Positions 1-8,550 are shown, counted from the first letter of the stretch. The stretch: 64,000 nucleotides of DNA from QFOX01 sp033763655 (GCA_033763655.1 JANRKD010000008.1:51019-115018), one strand, 5' to 3'. Notes: generated from the sequence alone by a model not told the origin. Numbers and translations are program-made.

Positions 1-309
1 CTCTTTGCTGCCGATGGTGGCAATCACCTCCGTCTCGGGGTCGAGCGTCACCCCAAAACGGCGCTGGTAGTACGCCGCCTGCGCCTTACGCAAGCCATGA
101 ATACCGCGGCTGACCGAATAGCCATGCGCGGTTTCATCGAGCGCCACCTCGCGCAGTTTTTCGACAATATGTTTGGGCGTCGGTGCGTCGGGGTTGCCCA
201 TGCCAAGGTCGATGATATCGCGCCCCGAAGCGCGGTGCGCGGCTTTGATTTTGTTGACCTGCGCGAACACATACGGCGGCAGGCGGCTGATGCGGTAAAA
301 CTCTTCCAT
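1..309 (-). CDS. Class I/II PLP-dependent aminotransferase (N-terminal part, cut by window edge)
   Basis: The N-terminal 103 residues of a fold-type I aminotransferase are visible; the rest lies left of the window. The protein starts MEEFYRISRLPPYVF and carries the early substrate and dimer motif DLGMGNPDAPTPKHI, followed by GYSVSRGIHGLRKA, typical of the AlaC/LL-diaminopimelate aminotransferase-like group. These enzymes transfer amino groups from alanine or related donors to 2-oxoacids in the cytosol. The PLP lysine is outside the window, so substrate specificity cannot be judged. The ATG at 309 is the only good start; a GGAG-like sequence precedes it. Confidence 0.85.
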   Translation of the reverse strand, partial: MEEFYRISRLPPYVFAQVNKIKAAHRASGRDIIDLGMGNPDAPTPKHIVEKLREVALDETAHGYSVSRGIHGLRKAQAAYYQRRFGVTLDPETEVIATIGSKE

Positions 310-376
310 GGCATGAACTTTAGGAGGCCGGCGCGGCCGATGTCAATCAGGCGTTTGATTTATGCAGGCCTCGCGC

Positions 377-1228
377 CTAATTGCGGCGGCTGGCATAGCG
401 CGAGGGCGCGATATAACGGTTGGCGGCATAGCGCGCGGCACTGGCCGTCGGCGCACCGGCGCTGGCAGTGGCGAGCGGGTCGAAATCCCCGGCGCGGGTG
501 GCCAGCGGCGCATTATCCGCCACCTCCGCCACCGGTGGACGCAGGCGGATAGGCTGGCGCGCCACCGGCGGCAACAGCGGCGGCGGCGATGTTTCCGTCA
601 CGGCAAACGCACCCGACGGGGGGGGAGGCAAGGTAAGCGCCGCGCCATTCTCGCGGGGGATGCGGCGATTTTCATCACGCGGGGGGATGGGTGCCGCCGG
701 TAGCGCAGGCGAGGCCGCACCCTCAACCGGCAGGGGAATGGAGGGCTCCGCCGCCGCATCGCGCGTCAGGGCATCCTTGCTTTCCTGCGCGACGGCGCGT
801 TCACGTTCGAGGTCGTCCTGCGTATCCCTCAGGCGCGATTGCGCGCTGTCAGGCCCTGTCAGCACCGGGCGCGGCGGCACCGCATCGAGCGGCGGGTAAT
901 TCCCCGCAAGCTGGAACGCCGCATTTTCAACCGGCACCCGCCGCGCGGCATCGCCATTAGGTGCCGTCGTCACCGGCAGCAGCGGGGCCGCCGCAACAGC
1001 CACAGGCTCCGCCACCGGCGCAACGGCAGCTACGTCAGCAACCGGGGTCTTGTCGCGCGGCGGCACGGCGTTTTGCGCGCCACCGCCGGGGTTAAACTGC
1101 GGACGGTGCGGCGCACCTGCGGGCACGGTATTGTTGCGCGGGCCATTGGCTTCGGGGGGGATGAGATAGGCGCAGCCGCTGAGGGAAAGGGCGGCAATAA
1201 CAGGGGTAATCGTTTGAAAGAAACGCAT
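377..1228 (-). CDS. Proline/alanine-rich lipoprotein, function unknown
   Basis: A 283-residue protein. It has a short N-terminal hydrophobic segment ending in the lipobox LSGC (Cys at about residue 19), so it is predicted to be lipidated and carried to the inner or outer membrane. The remainder is low-complexity: many Pro, Ala, Arg and short charged stretches (about residues 25-240), with no enzymatic motif that I recognise. It is divergent from phaC, 135 bases away, and on the same strand as the aminotransferase downstream. Disordered cell-envelope tether or spacer is a guess only. Codon use matches the neighbours and the frame is uninterrupted. Confidence 0.7.
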   Translation of the reverse strand: MRFFQTITPVIAALSLSGCAYLIPPEANGPRNNTVPAGAPHRPQFNPGGGAQNAVPPRDKTPVADVAAVAPVAEPVAVAAAPLLPVTTAPNGDAARRVPVENAAFQLAGNYPPLDAVPPRPVLTGPDSAQSRLRDTQDDLERERAVAQESKDALTRDAAAEPSIPLPVEGAASPALPAAPIPPRDENRRIPRENGAALTLPPPPSGAFAVTETSPPPLLPPVARQPIRLRPPVAEVADNAPLATRAGDFDPLATASAGAPTASAARYAANRYIAPSRYASRRN

Positions 1229-1363
1229 AATTTGCCTGACGCTGCTGAGTGGTTATTCTTTTTGAATTTCGGCCACGCTAATGTGCGTGCCGGTATTTGT
1301 CCAGCACGCACACGTAATCCACAGTTTGCATTACGCGGTGGAATACCTTATGCACGGCACATC

Positions 1364-3190
1364 ATGCCAAGAACACCAAAAAAACCGCACAAAAGTCACC
1401 CTCACGCACCCGAACAACCCGTCGATGCCGAAGCCTTCGCCAACAACATGGCCAGGGCGAGCGACATCTGGCAGCGGGTGGTGCAGGCACTTGTGGCGCA
1501 GCAACTCTCAGCACCCACGCATCTGGGCCATTCCGACCCGGTGCGCATGGCCGAATCGGCGCTGCATCTGGCACGCAACGTTTCCATCGACCCCGAACGG
1601 CTGATGCAGGCGCAACTCGGGCTGGTACAGGACCATTTGAAATTATGGCAATGGTGGGCGGGCAACCTGCTGGGTAAAGAGCAGGCACCGTATGTCGAAG
1701 CCTCGCCGAAAGACCGCCGCTTTTCCGACCCAACCTGGACCAACAGCACCTTCTACGATTTCATCAAGCAGCATTACCTCGTCAACGCCCGCTGGCTACA
1801 GGACATGGTCGGGAAAATCGACGGGCTGAGCGACCATGAACGGCAGAAACTCGGCTTCTTCACCCGCCAGTTTATCGACGCGACCGCGCCCAGCAACTTC
1901 GCCCTCACCAACCCCGAAGTCATGCGCGCACTGATCGACACCAACGGCGAAAGCATGGTCGCCGGGCTTCATAATCTGCTCAAGGACATCGAAAAAGGCG
2001 AAGGCGGCTTTCGCATCTCGATGACCGACGAGAGCGCCTTCACGCTAGGCAAAAACATCGCCACCACGCCCGGCAGCGTCGTCTACGAAAACGACCTGAT
2101 GCAGCTGATCCAGTACGCGCCGACGACGGCGCAGGTCTACACCACGCCGCTGCTGCTGGTGCCCGCCTGGATTAACAAATACTATATTTTCGACCTGACC
2201 GCCGAGCGCTCGTTCATCCACTGGCTGACGCAGAAGGGCTACACGGTATTCGTGGTGTCGTGGGTCAACCCCGACGAGAAACTCGGCCGCAAAAGCTTCG
2301 AGGATTATTTGCGGGAAGGCCCGCTTGCCGCGCTCGACATCATCGAAACCATCTGTGGCGTGAAGCAAACCGCCCTCATCGGCTATTGTCTTGGCGGCAC
2401 ATTGTCGGCGATTGCGCTTTCCTACCTGCAATCACTGGGCGAGGACGCGCGCGTCGCCTCCATCACCTACCTCACCACGCTGGTGGATTTCGCGCAGGCG
2501 GGCGAGCTTTCGGTGTTCATCGACGACAGCCAGCTTGAGGCGCTCGAAAACCGCATGAGCGAACGCGGCTATCTCGACGGCGGCGAAATGGCCACCACCT
2601 TCAACATGCTGCGCGCCAACGATCTCATCTGGTCCTTCGTGGTCAATAATTACTTGCTGGGCAAACAGCCGTTTCCGTTCGACCTGTTATACTGGAACGC
2701 CGATTCCACGCGCATGCCCGCCACCATGCACGCCTATTACCTGCGCAACATGTACCAGCGCAACCTGCTGATCCGCCCGGGCGGCATCACCCTGCTGGAT
2801 ACCCCCATTAACCTCAGCAAAATCACCACGCCGTCCTATATCCTCGCCACGCGGGAGGATCATATCGCGCCGTGGATGTCGGCCTACGTCGCCACCCAGA
2901 CCTATGACGGGGAAGTGGTGTTCACCCTCGCCGATTCGGGCCATATCGCGGGCGTCGTCAACCCACCGGCGAAACAGAAATACTGCTACTGGACGAACAG
3001 CAAATTGCCGCGCAATCCCGAGGACTGGCTCAAGACCGCAAAGCAGCATCCGGGGAGCTGGTGGGAACATTGGCACGCATGGCAATCCAAACGGGCGGGC
3101 AAAAAAATTGCCGCGCGCAAAAAGCTGGGTAATGCCCGCTATAAACCGATTGAACCCGCACCCGGCCGCTATGCCAAGGTGAAGGCGTAG
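1364..3190 (+). CDS. phaC: Class I poly(3-hydroxyalkanoate) synthase
   Basis: PhaC polymerises (R)-3-hydroxyacyl-CoA to polyhydroxyalkanoate on the surface of storage granules. The 608-residue protein has the usual class I length. The lipase-like box GYCLGG lies at about residues 340-345, with Cys342 as nucleophile; the downstream REDHIAPW and SGHIAGVVNPP motifs supply the expected Asp and His of the triad. The N-terminal PhaC_N region precedes an alpha/beta hydrolase fold. The frame is open further upstream, but ATG at 1364 begins a lysine/histidine-rich leader (MPRTPKKPHKSHPHAPEQP) just before conserved sequence and is the most plausible start. No phaA, phaB, phasin or phaR is adjacent, so the pathway is completed elsewhere. 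Confidence 0.95.
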   Translation: MPRTPKKPHKSHPHAPEQPVDAEAFANNMARASDIWQRVVQALVAQQLSAPTHLGHSDPVRMAESALHLARNVSIDPERLMQAQLGLVQDHLKLWQWWAGNLLGKEQAPYVEASPKDRRFSDPTWTNSTFYDFIKQHYLVNARWLQDMVGKIDGLSDHERQKLGFFTRQFIDATAPSNFALTNPEVMRALIDTNGESMVAGLHNLLKDIEKGEGGFRISMTDESAFTLGKNIATTPGSVVYENDLMQLIQYAPTTAQVYTTPLLLVPAWINKYYIFDLTAERSFIHWLTQKGYTVFVVSWVNPDEKLGRKSFEDYLREGPLAALDIIETICGVKQTALIGYCLGGTLSAIALSYLQSLGEDARVASITYLTTLVDFAQAGELSVFIDDSQLEALENRMSERGYLDGGEMATTFNMLRANDLIWSFVVNNYLLGKQPFPFDLLYWNADSTRMPATMHAYYLRNMYQRNLLIRPGGITLLDTPINLSKITTPSYILATREDHIAPWMSAYVATQTYDGEVVFTLADSGHIAGVVNPPAKQKYCYWTNSKLPRNPEDWLKTAKQHPGSWWEHWHAWQSKRAGKKIAARKKLGNARYKPIEPAPGRYAKVKA

Positions 3191-3248
3191 CCCGTTTCAC
3201 CCCTATCGTAACGTCGTAACGGCAGCGGATTTCTTTTGACGACACTAT

Positions 3249-3659
3249 CTAAGGCAAAGGCGGGGCGGGCATACCCAACTCGAACAAATCAACCGTATTA
3301 CCTTCACCAATGCTGACATTGATTAAAAAAAGCACTCGTGCCGCTTTTTCGCGCACCACTTGCATCAATGGGTCGCTGATAATCGCTTCTTCATCCCGAG
3401 ATTCGTCGATGGCATTGAGTGCAATACTAAGTTCCCACAATGCCTGAGTGACTTTTTGATCATAAATGATAGCACCTGCTCGCAGAGCGTTCATCACCAG
3501 CGAATCATCAAAAACGGCAAGGGCTGCTTCGATAAACGAACCCACCGAATGACTTGGGTTGTTCTGGTTCAACCAAATATCATTCTGGTATTGCCTGTCA
3601 GCTAATTCTTGCAAGCCTTCGATTAAATGAGCCTTGTATATTCCCCAACGATTGTTCAT
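3249..3659 (-). CDS. Putative immunity protein of a polymorphic toxin
   Basis: A 136-residue, acidic, probably cytosolic helical protein. Its layout (YQNDIWL near residue 24, then a VGSFIEAALAVFDDS stretch, then a long helix-rich C-terminal half) resembles the SCO4402-like family used as immunity proteins, but that assignment is from memory and weak. The ATG overlaps the stop of the upstream toxin fragment (ATGA at 3656-3659), the standard toxin-then-immunity order. The 650-base region is clearly less GC-rich than its surroundings, suggesting recent acquisition. An alternative is an unrelated small hypothetical protein. Confidence 0.55.
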   Translation of the reverse strand: MNNRWGIYKAHLIEGLQELADRQYQNDIWLNQNNPSHSVGSFIEAALAVFDDSLVMNALRAGAIIYDQKVTQALWELSIALNAIDESRDEEAIISDPLMQVVREKAARVLFLINVSIGEGNTVDLFELGMPAPPLP

Positions 3660-3898
3660 TTGAATAGCTCCGGTCTGAATGTAAATTCATCGATAGGAAT
3701 ATGTGACTCTAATGATTGGCGTGGCACGTGATTACCATCTCTATCTAAATAGTGTCCATTGCGCTTCCAGATGACATAATCCTGCCGTTGTCCTGGCTGC
3801 GAATTACTTGGATTACCTCTTTGCACTCTTACTTCATTCCCAGCATTCTTCGGATCAGTATATTTCACACCCTTACCATTATTCGAGGGTGATTTCAC
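3656..3898 (-). CDS. Orphan C-terminal tip of a polymorphic (Rhs/CDI-type) toxin, probably truncated
   Basis: An 80-residue reading frame with a GTG start at 3898. The pattern GVKYTDPKN, RVQRGNPSN, DYVIWKRNGHYLDRDGN and SHIPIDEF matches the C-terminal toxin-tip style seen at the end of large secreted polymorphic toxins. The frame stays open upstream to a stop at 4025-4027 and reads PENVPKDWVKSPSNNG directly before the GTG, which is also toxin-like. No N-terminal delivery domain, repeats or signal peptide are present. I read it as the 3' remnant of a larger toxin, or a cassette awaiting recombination, paired with the overlapping immunity gene. Whether it is translated is uncertain. Confidence 0.5.
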   Translation of the reverse strand: MKSPSNNGKGVKYTDPKNAGNEVRVQRGNPSNSQPGQRQDYVIWKRNGHYLDRDGNHVPRQSLESHIPIDEFTFRPELFK

Positions 3899-3954
3899 CC
3901 AATCCTTCGGGACATTCTCAGGCCTGTCCTCGACCGAGCGCGTGGGCCTCTGCG

Positions 3955-4090
3955 TGCGCGGCGACTCTAGCTGCTCGACTCTTCTCTTGCCGCTTCCCTC
4001 CCCTCGCTGGCCACCGTCCTCTATTCACTCCTTCCTTCACTGGCCACTGGCTACTGGCGACTGGCTACTGGACTGGCGACTTCCTTTCCC
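3955..4090 (+). repeat. Composite intergenic repeat, copy A, with ACTGRCN heptamer array
   Basis: This fills most of the 319-base gap between the toxin fragment and rplM. A leader (CTTCTCTTGCCGCTTCCC, then CCCTCGCTGGCCA) is shared with copy C near 61.45 kb. It is followed by tandem 7-mers of form ACTGGCN at 4039-4078 (five full units plus a shortened unit). Unlike copies B and C it lacks the central CCCTCTCCCGC palindrome. The remainder of the gap (4091-4217) carries only the rplM leader; no clear promoter could be assigned. Confidence 0.6.
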
Positions 4091-4217
4091 TACCACACCG
4101 GGAAGTGGCTGCGGCGGCGCACTCCCAACAAACTCGTTGACAACCCCGCATCTGCCCACTAGAAAGCCCACCCTTACTGATGGGAATACCGTACAAAAAC
4201 CAAGAAAAGAGCGCGTC

Positions 4218-4679
4218 ATGAAAACGTACTCGGCAACGCCGAATGATATTAAAAAAGAATGGCTTCTGTTCAACGCCGAGGGCGTGGTGCTGGGTCGTAT
4301 GGCCAGCCATATCGCCAAAGTCCTGCGCGGCAAACACAAGCCGAGCTTCACCCCCAACATGGATTGCGGTGACAATGTCATCATCATCAATGCGGATAAA
4401 GTGAAGCTGACCGGCCGCAAACGCGGCAAGAAGGTGTACTACTACCACACCGGGTTCGCGGGCGGCATTAAAGAGCGCTCGGCAGAGAACATCCTTTCGG
4501 GCGAACATCCCGAGCGCGTGGTGCTCAAAGCGATTGAGCGCATGCTGCCTAAGGATAGCCCGCTGGCACGTCAGCAGATGAAAAACCTGCATGTCTATAA
4601 CGGCAGCGAGCATCCGCACGCAGGTCAAACGCCCAAGACGGTGGATTTCGCCGCCATGAACGAAAAAAACGCACGTTAA
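4218..4679 (+). CDS. rplM: 50S ribosomal protein L13
   Basis: L13 is an early-assembling large-subunit protein that binds 23S rRNA. The 153-residue product has the usual length and the family signatures EWLLFNAEGVVLGRMAS near the N-terminus and GHPHAG-type SEHPHAGQTP near the C-terminus. The frame is open upstream through the repeat region, but ATG 4218 starts at the family-conserved MKTYSATP, with a purine-rich AAGAAAAGAG a few bases upstream. It is followed after 16 bases by rpsI, the standard L13-S9 operon. Confidence 0.97.
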   Translation: MKTYSATPNDIKKEWLLFNAEGVVLGRMASHIAKVLRGKHKPSFTPNMDCGDNVIIINADKVKLTGRKRGKKVYYYHTGFAGGIKERSAENILSGEHPERVVLKAIERMLPKDSPLARQQMKNLHVYNGSEHPHAGQTPKTVDFAAMNEKNAR

Positions 4680-4695
4680 TACAATAGGATAATAT

Positions 4696-5139
4696 ATGGC
4701 AACGGCAGCAGAAACTGAAATCAACGACGCACGCAAACCGGTTATCGACAAGCTGGGGCGCGCCTATGGCACGGGTCGCCGCAAAGACGCAACAGCCCGC
4801 GTATGGGTCAAACGCGGCAGCGGTAAAATTGTCGTCAACGGCAAATCGCTCGAACAGTATTTTGCACGTCCGGTGCTGCGCATGATTATCAACCAACCGT
4901 TTGCAGTACTCGCTTCGGAAGGCAAATTCGACGTTACTGTCACCGTTGTGGGCGGTGGCTTGTCGGGTCAGGCTGGCGCGGTGCGCCACGGCATCAGCCG
5001 CGCGCTGGATGCGTATGACCCGAGCTTCCGTCCGGTGCTGCGCAAGTCAGGCTTCATGACCCGCGACAGCCGTGTGGTTGAGCGTAAGAAGTATGGCCGC
5101 GCGAAAGCCCGCCGTAGCTTCCAGTTCAGCAAACGCTAA
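4696..5139 (+). CDS. rpsI: 30S ribosomal protein S9
   Basis: S9 sits in the head of the small subunit with its basic tail reaching the P-site tRNA. The 147-residue protein has the conserved YGTGRRKDATARVWVKRGSG start of the S9 fold and ends in the expected KKYGRAKARRSFQFSKR tail. About 20 extra N-terminal residues precede the core, common in Alphaproteobacteria. A rho-independent terminator follows directly. It is co-transcribed with rplM. Confidence 0.97.
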   Translation: MATAAETEINDARKPVIDKLGRAYGTGRRKDATARVWVKRGSGKIVVNGKSLEQYFARPVLRMIINQPFAVLASEGKFDVTVTVVGGGLSGQAGAVRHGISRALDAYDPSFRPVLRKSGFMTRDSRVVERKKYGRAKARRSFQFSKR

Positions 5140-5160
5140 GCGATTCATTTTTCGGATACC

Positions 5161-5198
5161 AAACCCCGGAATCGCGATGCGGTTTCGGGGTTTTTTTT
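5161..5198 (+). terminator. Rho-independent terminator after rplM-rpsI
   Basis: AAACCCCG (5161-5168) pairs with CGGGGTTT (5186-5193), with an additional GAAxCGC/GCGGTTTC extension into the loop, and is followed by a run of eight T. It lies 22 bases past the rpsI stop and would end the L13-S9 transcript. Confidence 0.9.
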
Positions 5199-5310
5199 AT
5201 GTTATCGCCACGCACATGATTGACATACACTGAGTTTATGTCAGACGAATGCGTGAACCCTTGGCACGCAAAGCCACCCCGCCGATGCAACCGCAGAAAG
5301 TGAATTTGGT

Positions 5311-6384
5311 ATGACTTTCCCCATCCCCACCGCCATCCTTGGTGCCTCCGGTTATACGGGTGCGGAATTATTGCGCCTGCTGCATGCCCACCCGGCCTTT
5401 CACATCGTCGCCCTGACCGGCGATTCGCAGGCGGGCAAACCTATCGAAGCCGTCTATCCGCATCTGCGTACACGCCGCCTACCGGCGCTGGTTAAACATA
5501 CCGAAGTGGATTTCAGCAGCATCCAGCTGGTGTTCTGCTGCCTGCCACACGGCACCACGCAGGAGATTATCGCCGGGCTGCCCGGCCATGTGCGCATTGT
5601 CGATCTTTCGGCAGATTTCCGCCTGTTGGATGTCGCCGCTTACGAACAATGGTACGGCCACGCCCACCGCGCGCCCGCGCTGCAAAAAGAGGCGGTCTAC
5701 GGCTTGAGCGAGCATTACCGTGCGCAGATAAAAACCGCGCGGCTGGTCGCCAATCCCGGCTGTTACCCAACCTGTTCGCTACTGCCGCTGATTCCCCTCA
5801 TCGAGGAAAAAGCAATCGCCCATGATCGCATCGTCATCAACGCCCTGTCGGGAATTTCCGGCGCCGGGCGCAGTGCCAAACAGGAAATGCTCTTCACCGA
5901 ACTCGATGGCGGCGTTGCGGCCTATGGCCTTGGCCACCACCGCCACATGGCCGAAATCGAACAGGAGCTGCAAAAAGCCGTAAGCGGCGCGCAGCAATCG
6001 CCAGCAGGCGATCGTGCCGAGCCTATAAAAATCTCCTTCACGCCGCATCTGGTGCCAATGACGCGCGGCATGCTTGCCACCATCAGCATGCGTCTGGCAA
6101 AAGGCGTGACCGTCGAGGACGCCCGCGCCACTCTCGCTGCACGTTATGCCGGGGAACCGTTCGTGCAGGTACTCGCCACCGGCAGCGCCAGCACCCATCA
6201 GGTGCGCGGCACCAACCAGTGTTTCCTCTCGGCGCATGCCGGGCGGCTGCCAGACGAGTTGATTCTGGTATCGGTGATTGATAATCTGGTCAAAGGCGCC
6301 TCCGGTCAGGCGCTGCACAATGCCAACCTGATGTTTGGCCTGCCCGAGACCACCCATCTCGAACTGACGGCGGTTTTCCCATGA
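5311..6384 (+). CDS. argC: N-acetyl-gamma-glutamyl-phosphate reductase
   Basis: ArgC reduces N-acetylglutamyl phosphate to N-acetylglutamate semialdehyde with NADPH, the third step of arginine biosynthesis. The 357-residue protein has the nucleotide-binding LGASGYTGAELLRLL motif at residues 9-23 and the active-site cysteine in ANPGCYPT (near residue 150), with HHRHMAEIEQ further on. argB, which makes its substrate, is elsewhere in this window (25.9 kb) on the other strand. The stop overlaps the start of the next gene by four bases (ATGA), so the two are coupled. Confidence 0.95.
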   Translation: MTFPIPTAILGASGYTGAELLRLLHAHPAFHIVALTGDSQAGKPIEAVYPHLRTRRLPALVKHTEVDFSSIQLVFCCLPHGTTQEIIAGLPGHVRIVDLSADFRLLDVAAYEQWYGHAHRAPALQKEAVYGLSEHYRAQIKTARLVANPGCYPTCSLLPLIPLIEEKAIAHDRIVINALSGISGAGRSAKQEMLFTELDGGVAAYGLGHHRHMAEIEQELQKAVSGAQQSPAGDRAEPIKISFTPHLVPMTRGMLATISMRLAKGVTVEDARATLAARYAGEPFVQVLATGSASTHQVRGTNQCFLSAHAGRLPDELILVSVIDNLVKGASGQALHNANLMFGLPETTHLELTAVFP

Positions 6385-6902
6385 GCCAATCCCCCCACAT
6401 CCTGCCCTATCGCGGCATTCACCCCACCATCCACCCCGATGCGTGGATTGCGCCGGGTGCCGTCATCATCGGCGACGTGCATATCGGTGCCTTCACCAAT
6501 GTCTGGTTTGGCTGTGTCATCCGGGGCGACGTCAACACGATCCGCATCGGCGCGCGCACCAACATCCAGGACGGCACCGTCATCCATGTTACCCGCGAAA
6601 CCGGGCCGACCACGATTGGCTCCGGGATTACCATCGGCCACAAAGCCCTGCTGCATGCCTGCATAATCGAGGACAACAGCTTCATCGGCATGGGGGCGAC
6701 GTTGCTCGATGCCGCGCGGGTGGAAACCGGCGGATTTCTCGCGGCGGGCGCGCTGCTGACCTCAGGCAAAACGGTCAAATCCGGAGAAATGTGGGCAGGC
6801 AACCCCGCGAAGCTCTTTCGCCCCTTACGTGCCGAAGAAGCGGCGTTTATTGCCATCTCGGCTCAAAATTATGTTGATTTAGCTGAAGAATATAAGGCTT
6901 GA
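6381..6902 (+). CDS. Gamma-class carbonic anhydrase family protein (left-handed beta-helix)
   Basis: A 173-residue trimeric hexapeptide-repeat protein of the YrdA/PaaY type. Isoleucine-rich hexapeptide turns run from about residue 12 to 140. The three metal-binding histidines expected in this family are present: one in VIHVTRE and two in IGHKALLHAC. Such proteins bind zinc or iron and may hydrate CO2, though many homologues have unknown physiological roles. Translation is coupled to argC through ATGA, suggesting a shared transcript; no functional tie to arginine synthesis is established. Confidence 0.85.
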   Translation: MSQSPHILPYRGIHPTIHPDAWIAPGAVIIGDVHIGAFTNVWFGCVIRGDVNTIRIGARTNIQDGTVIHVTRETGPTTIGSGITIGHKALLHACIIEDNSFIGMGATLLDAARVETGGFLAAGALLTSGKTVKSGEMWAGNPAKLFRPLRAEEAAFIAISAQNYVDLAEEYKA

Positions 6903-6984
6903 AGGGCGCCGGAAAGCTCCCACAGCACCCCCACCCTACCTCTCAATTTCATCGAACTGTCACACACGCTCATCCGCAGGAACG

Positions 6985-7009
6985 CTAGAATTAAACTAGG
7001 AAATTCTAG
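6985..7009. promoter_or_regulatory. Short palindrome upstream of the membrane-protein gene
   Basis: CTAGAATT (6985-6992) and AATTCTAG (7002-7009) form a perfect 8-bp inverted repeat 12 bases ahead of the ATG at 7021. It could be an operator or a weak mRNA hairpin near the ribosome-binding site. There is no T-run, so it is not a terminator for the upstream gene. Function is inferred from position only. Confidence 0.25.
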
Positions 7010-7020
7010 GATTGAGGCGA

Positions 7021-8052
7021 ATGGCGCTCTTCGATGATATCGGGCAATTATGGACACGTTACCGGGGCTACTTCCTCGGTAAGGCAGCACTGATGCTGGC
7101 CGTCGGCGGCGCGTCGAGCCTGCTGGGCATCAGCATCCTCTGGCCGGCGCTGGTGATCGTCGGCGGCGGCATGGCGCTGCATGCCTACGGGCTTGTGACC
7201 CAGCAACGCTACTACCAGCAGGACATGGTCGATCTCTACCGCGACGACATCGCCGATCATCTGGGCATCGCGCCCGAACAGGTCACCCGCGCCCATCTGA
7301 AGGAAGCGGCGAAAGACAACGAGGTCATCGCGCAGGCGCTCGAACGTCAGCACAAAAAAACCTTCATCGACATCGGCACCTCGCTGCTCTCCGGGGCGGT
7401 GTCGTTTGCGCTGTTGCTCTCGTTTGCCGATGCAGGGCAATTCCTCCGGTTTGCGAAGGAAACCTTCAGCGACGCGCTCGGGCCGATTGTGAATTTCATT
7501 GGTCTGAGCACGGTCAGCAGCGTTTCGGGCCTCGTGCTGCACGATGCGCTCGGCCTTGCTATCGACGTCAAAACCGGGGTCAGCAAAGCCGCCGCCCATG
7601 ATCTGATTATCGCCATGGACCGCGACGTGCGCCATGGCCGCCCCATCAGCCGCGAGCAGGTCTATGGCGTACTGGTTGCCGGTAATTCGCAACTCCAGCA
7701 GGCGATTGCCACCCGCTTCCACAAATCCTACCGCTGGATGAATGCCGCCGAACAAAGCAACGTGCTGCACCAGATTGGCGTGGCGGAGGAGCTTGACGTC
7801 CTCGCCCAGCAAATCAACCGTGGCGAAATCCGCCCAGGTCGACTTGCGTACATGATGGATGACGACGCGCTGGCGGATATGCGGGCCCGCCACGCGCATA
7901 CGGCACCGTCACCAACCCCGACGGTAGAAGCCGCGCCCGAACAGGGAAAATTCGTTACCCGGCTGGGTCGCGCCCAGCACCAAAGCGAGGATTTCGTGAA
8001 ACAGGTGCTCGCCGGACGTCAGGCGGCAGGCAGTTCCAGCCCCGCCCTTTAG
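7021..8052 (+). CDS. Membrane protein of unknown function
   Basis: A 343-residue protein. Two hydrophobic segments lie at about residues 20-60 (LMLAVGGASSLLGISILWPALVIVGGGMA, quoted in two parts here: LMLAVGGASSLLGIS and ILWPALVIVGGGMA), followed by a soluble stretch and then two more segments near 115-170 (TSLLSGAVSFALLLSF, LGPIVNFIGLSTVSSVSGL). The C-terminal 170 residues are soluble, with a helical region and a proline-rich linker. I recognise no family. ATG 7021 is preferred over an in-frame TTG at 7012 because GAGG and AGGATT lie upstream. It stands alone, convergent with the pst operon. Confidence 0.6.
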   Translation: MALFDDIGQLWTRYRGYFLGKAALMLAVGGASSLLGISILWPALVIVGGGMALHAYGLVTQQRYYQQDMVDLYRDDIADHLGIAPEQVTRAHLKEAAKDNEVIAQALERQHKKTFIDIGTSLLSGAVSFALLLSFADAGQFLRFAKETFSDALGPIVNFIGLSTVSSVSGLVLHDALGLAIDVKTGVSKAAAHDLIIAMDRDVRHGRPISREQVYGVLVAGNSQLQQAIATRFHKSYRWMNAAEQSNVLHQIGVAEELDVLAQQINRGEIRPGRLAYMMDDDALADMRARHAHTAPSPTPTVEAAPEQGKFVTRLGRAQHQSEDFVKQVLAGRQAAGSSSPAL

Positions 8053-8079
8053 CCGCATCAGGCCTATTCAGCACCGCAC

Positions 8080-8550
8080 TTATTCAACGATTTTGTAATT
8101 CATGCCGCCGAAGATAGCCTCGACCCCTTTATCGGGGTCGCCAAGCGGCAGCAGCACCTGCCGGTAGAGCACCCGCCGCCCATGGAGGGTTTCAAACTCA
8201 CCCTCATCGAGCACCGGCGCCTGCGTTTCGAGCACTTGCGTAAAATGCTTCGACAGGCGGAAGGCATTCGGGCCGACCATAAATGAATTATGCTCATCAA
8301 TCGCCTGGTCGAAATAGGCGTTCATGATTTTCGGGCCAAGGTAGGTGAAGTTGTAATCCTGGATATTGGCCACGTCGCGCGCCTGCAGGAGGAAGCAATA
8401 TTCCCAGTCATCGCCGAGTTCCTCGGGGTCGATATCGTTTTCAATCGGCATCGCGCGCAGACCGCATTTTTCCTGCCAGTAGCGCAGCAGGCGCAGACCG
8501 AGGCGGCGCTCGCCGTAGGGGTAGGTATCCGTCGTCGCTGGCGTCGTCAT
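8080..8550 (-). CDS. PAS-domain protein (PAS_5-like) at the end of the pst operon
   Basis: A 156-residue cytosolic protein. The stretch LRLLRYWQEKCG, MPIENDIDPEEL, YLGPKIMNAYFDQ and HGRRVLYRQVLLPLG, ending FGGMNYKIVE, follows the layout of the single-domain PAS_5 family common in Alphaproteobacteria. No output domain is attached, so it may act as a ligand or redox sensing partner. Its ATG overlaps the pstB stop (ATGA at 8547-8550), so it is the last cistron of phoR-pstC-pstA-pstB. It occupies the position where phoU normally stands; any role in phosphate signalling is inference from this position. Confidence 0.7.
   Translation of the reverse strand: MTTPATTDTYPYGERRLGLRLLRYWQEKCGLRAMPIENDIDPEELGDDWEYCFLLQARDVANIQDYNFTYLGPKIMNAYFDQAIDEHNSFMVGPNAFRLSKHFTQVLETQAPVLDEGEFETLHGRRVLYRQVLLPLGDPDKGVEAIFGGMNYKIVE

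Noticed and set aside
3942..4217. N-terminal extension of rplM through the heptamer repeat
   Set aside because: The 92 extra codons are repeat-derived and absent from L13; the family start at ATG 4218 has a purine-rich site upstream.
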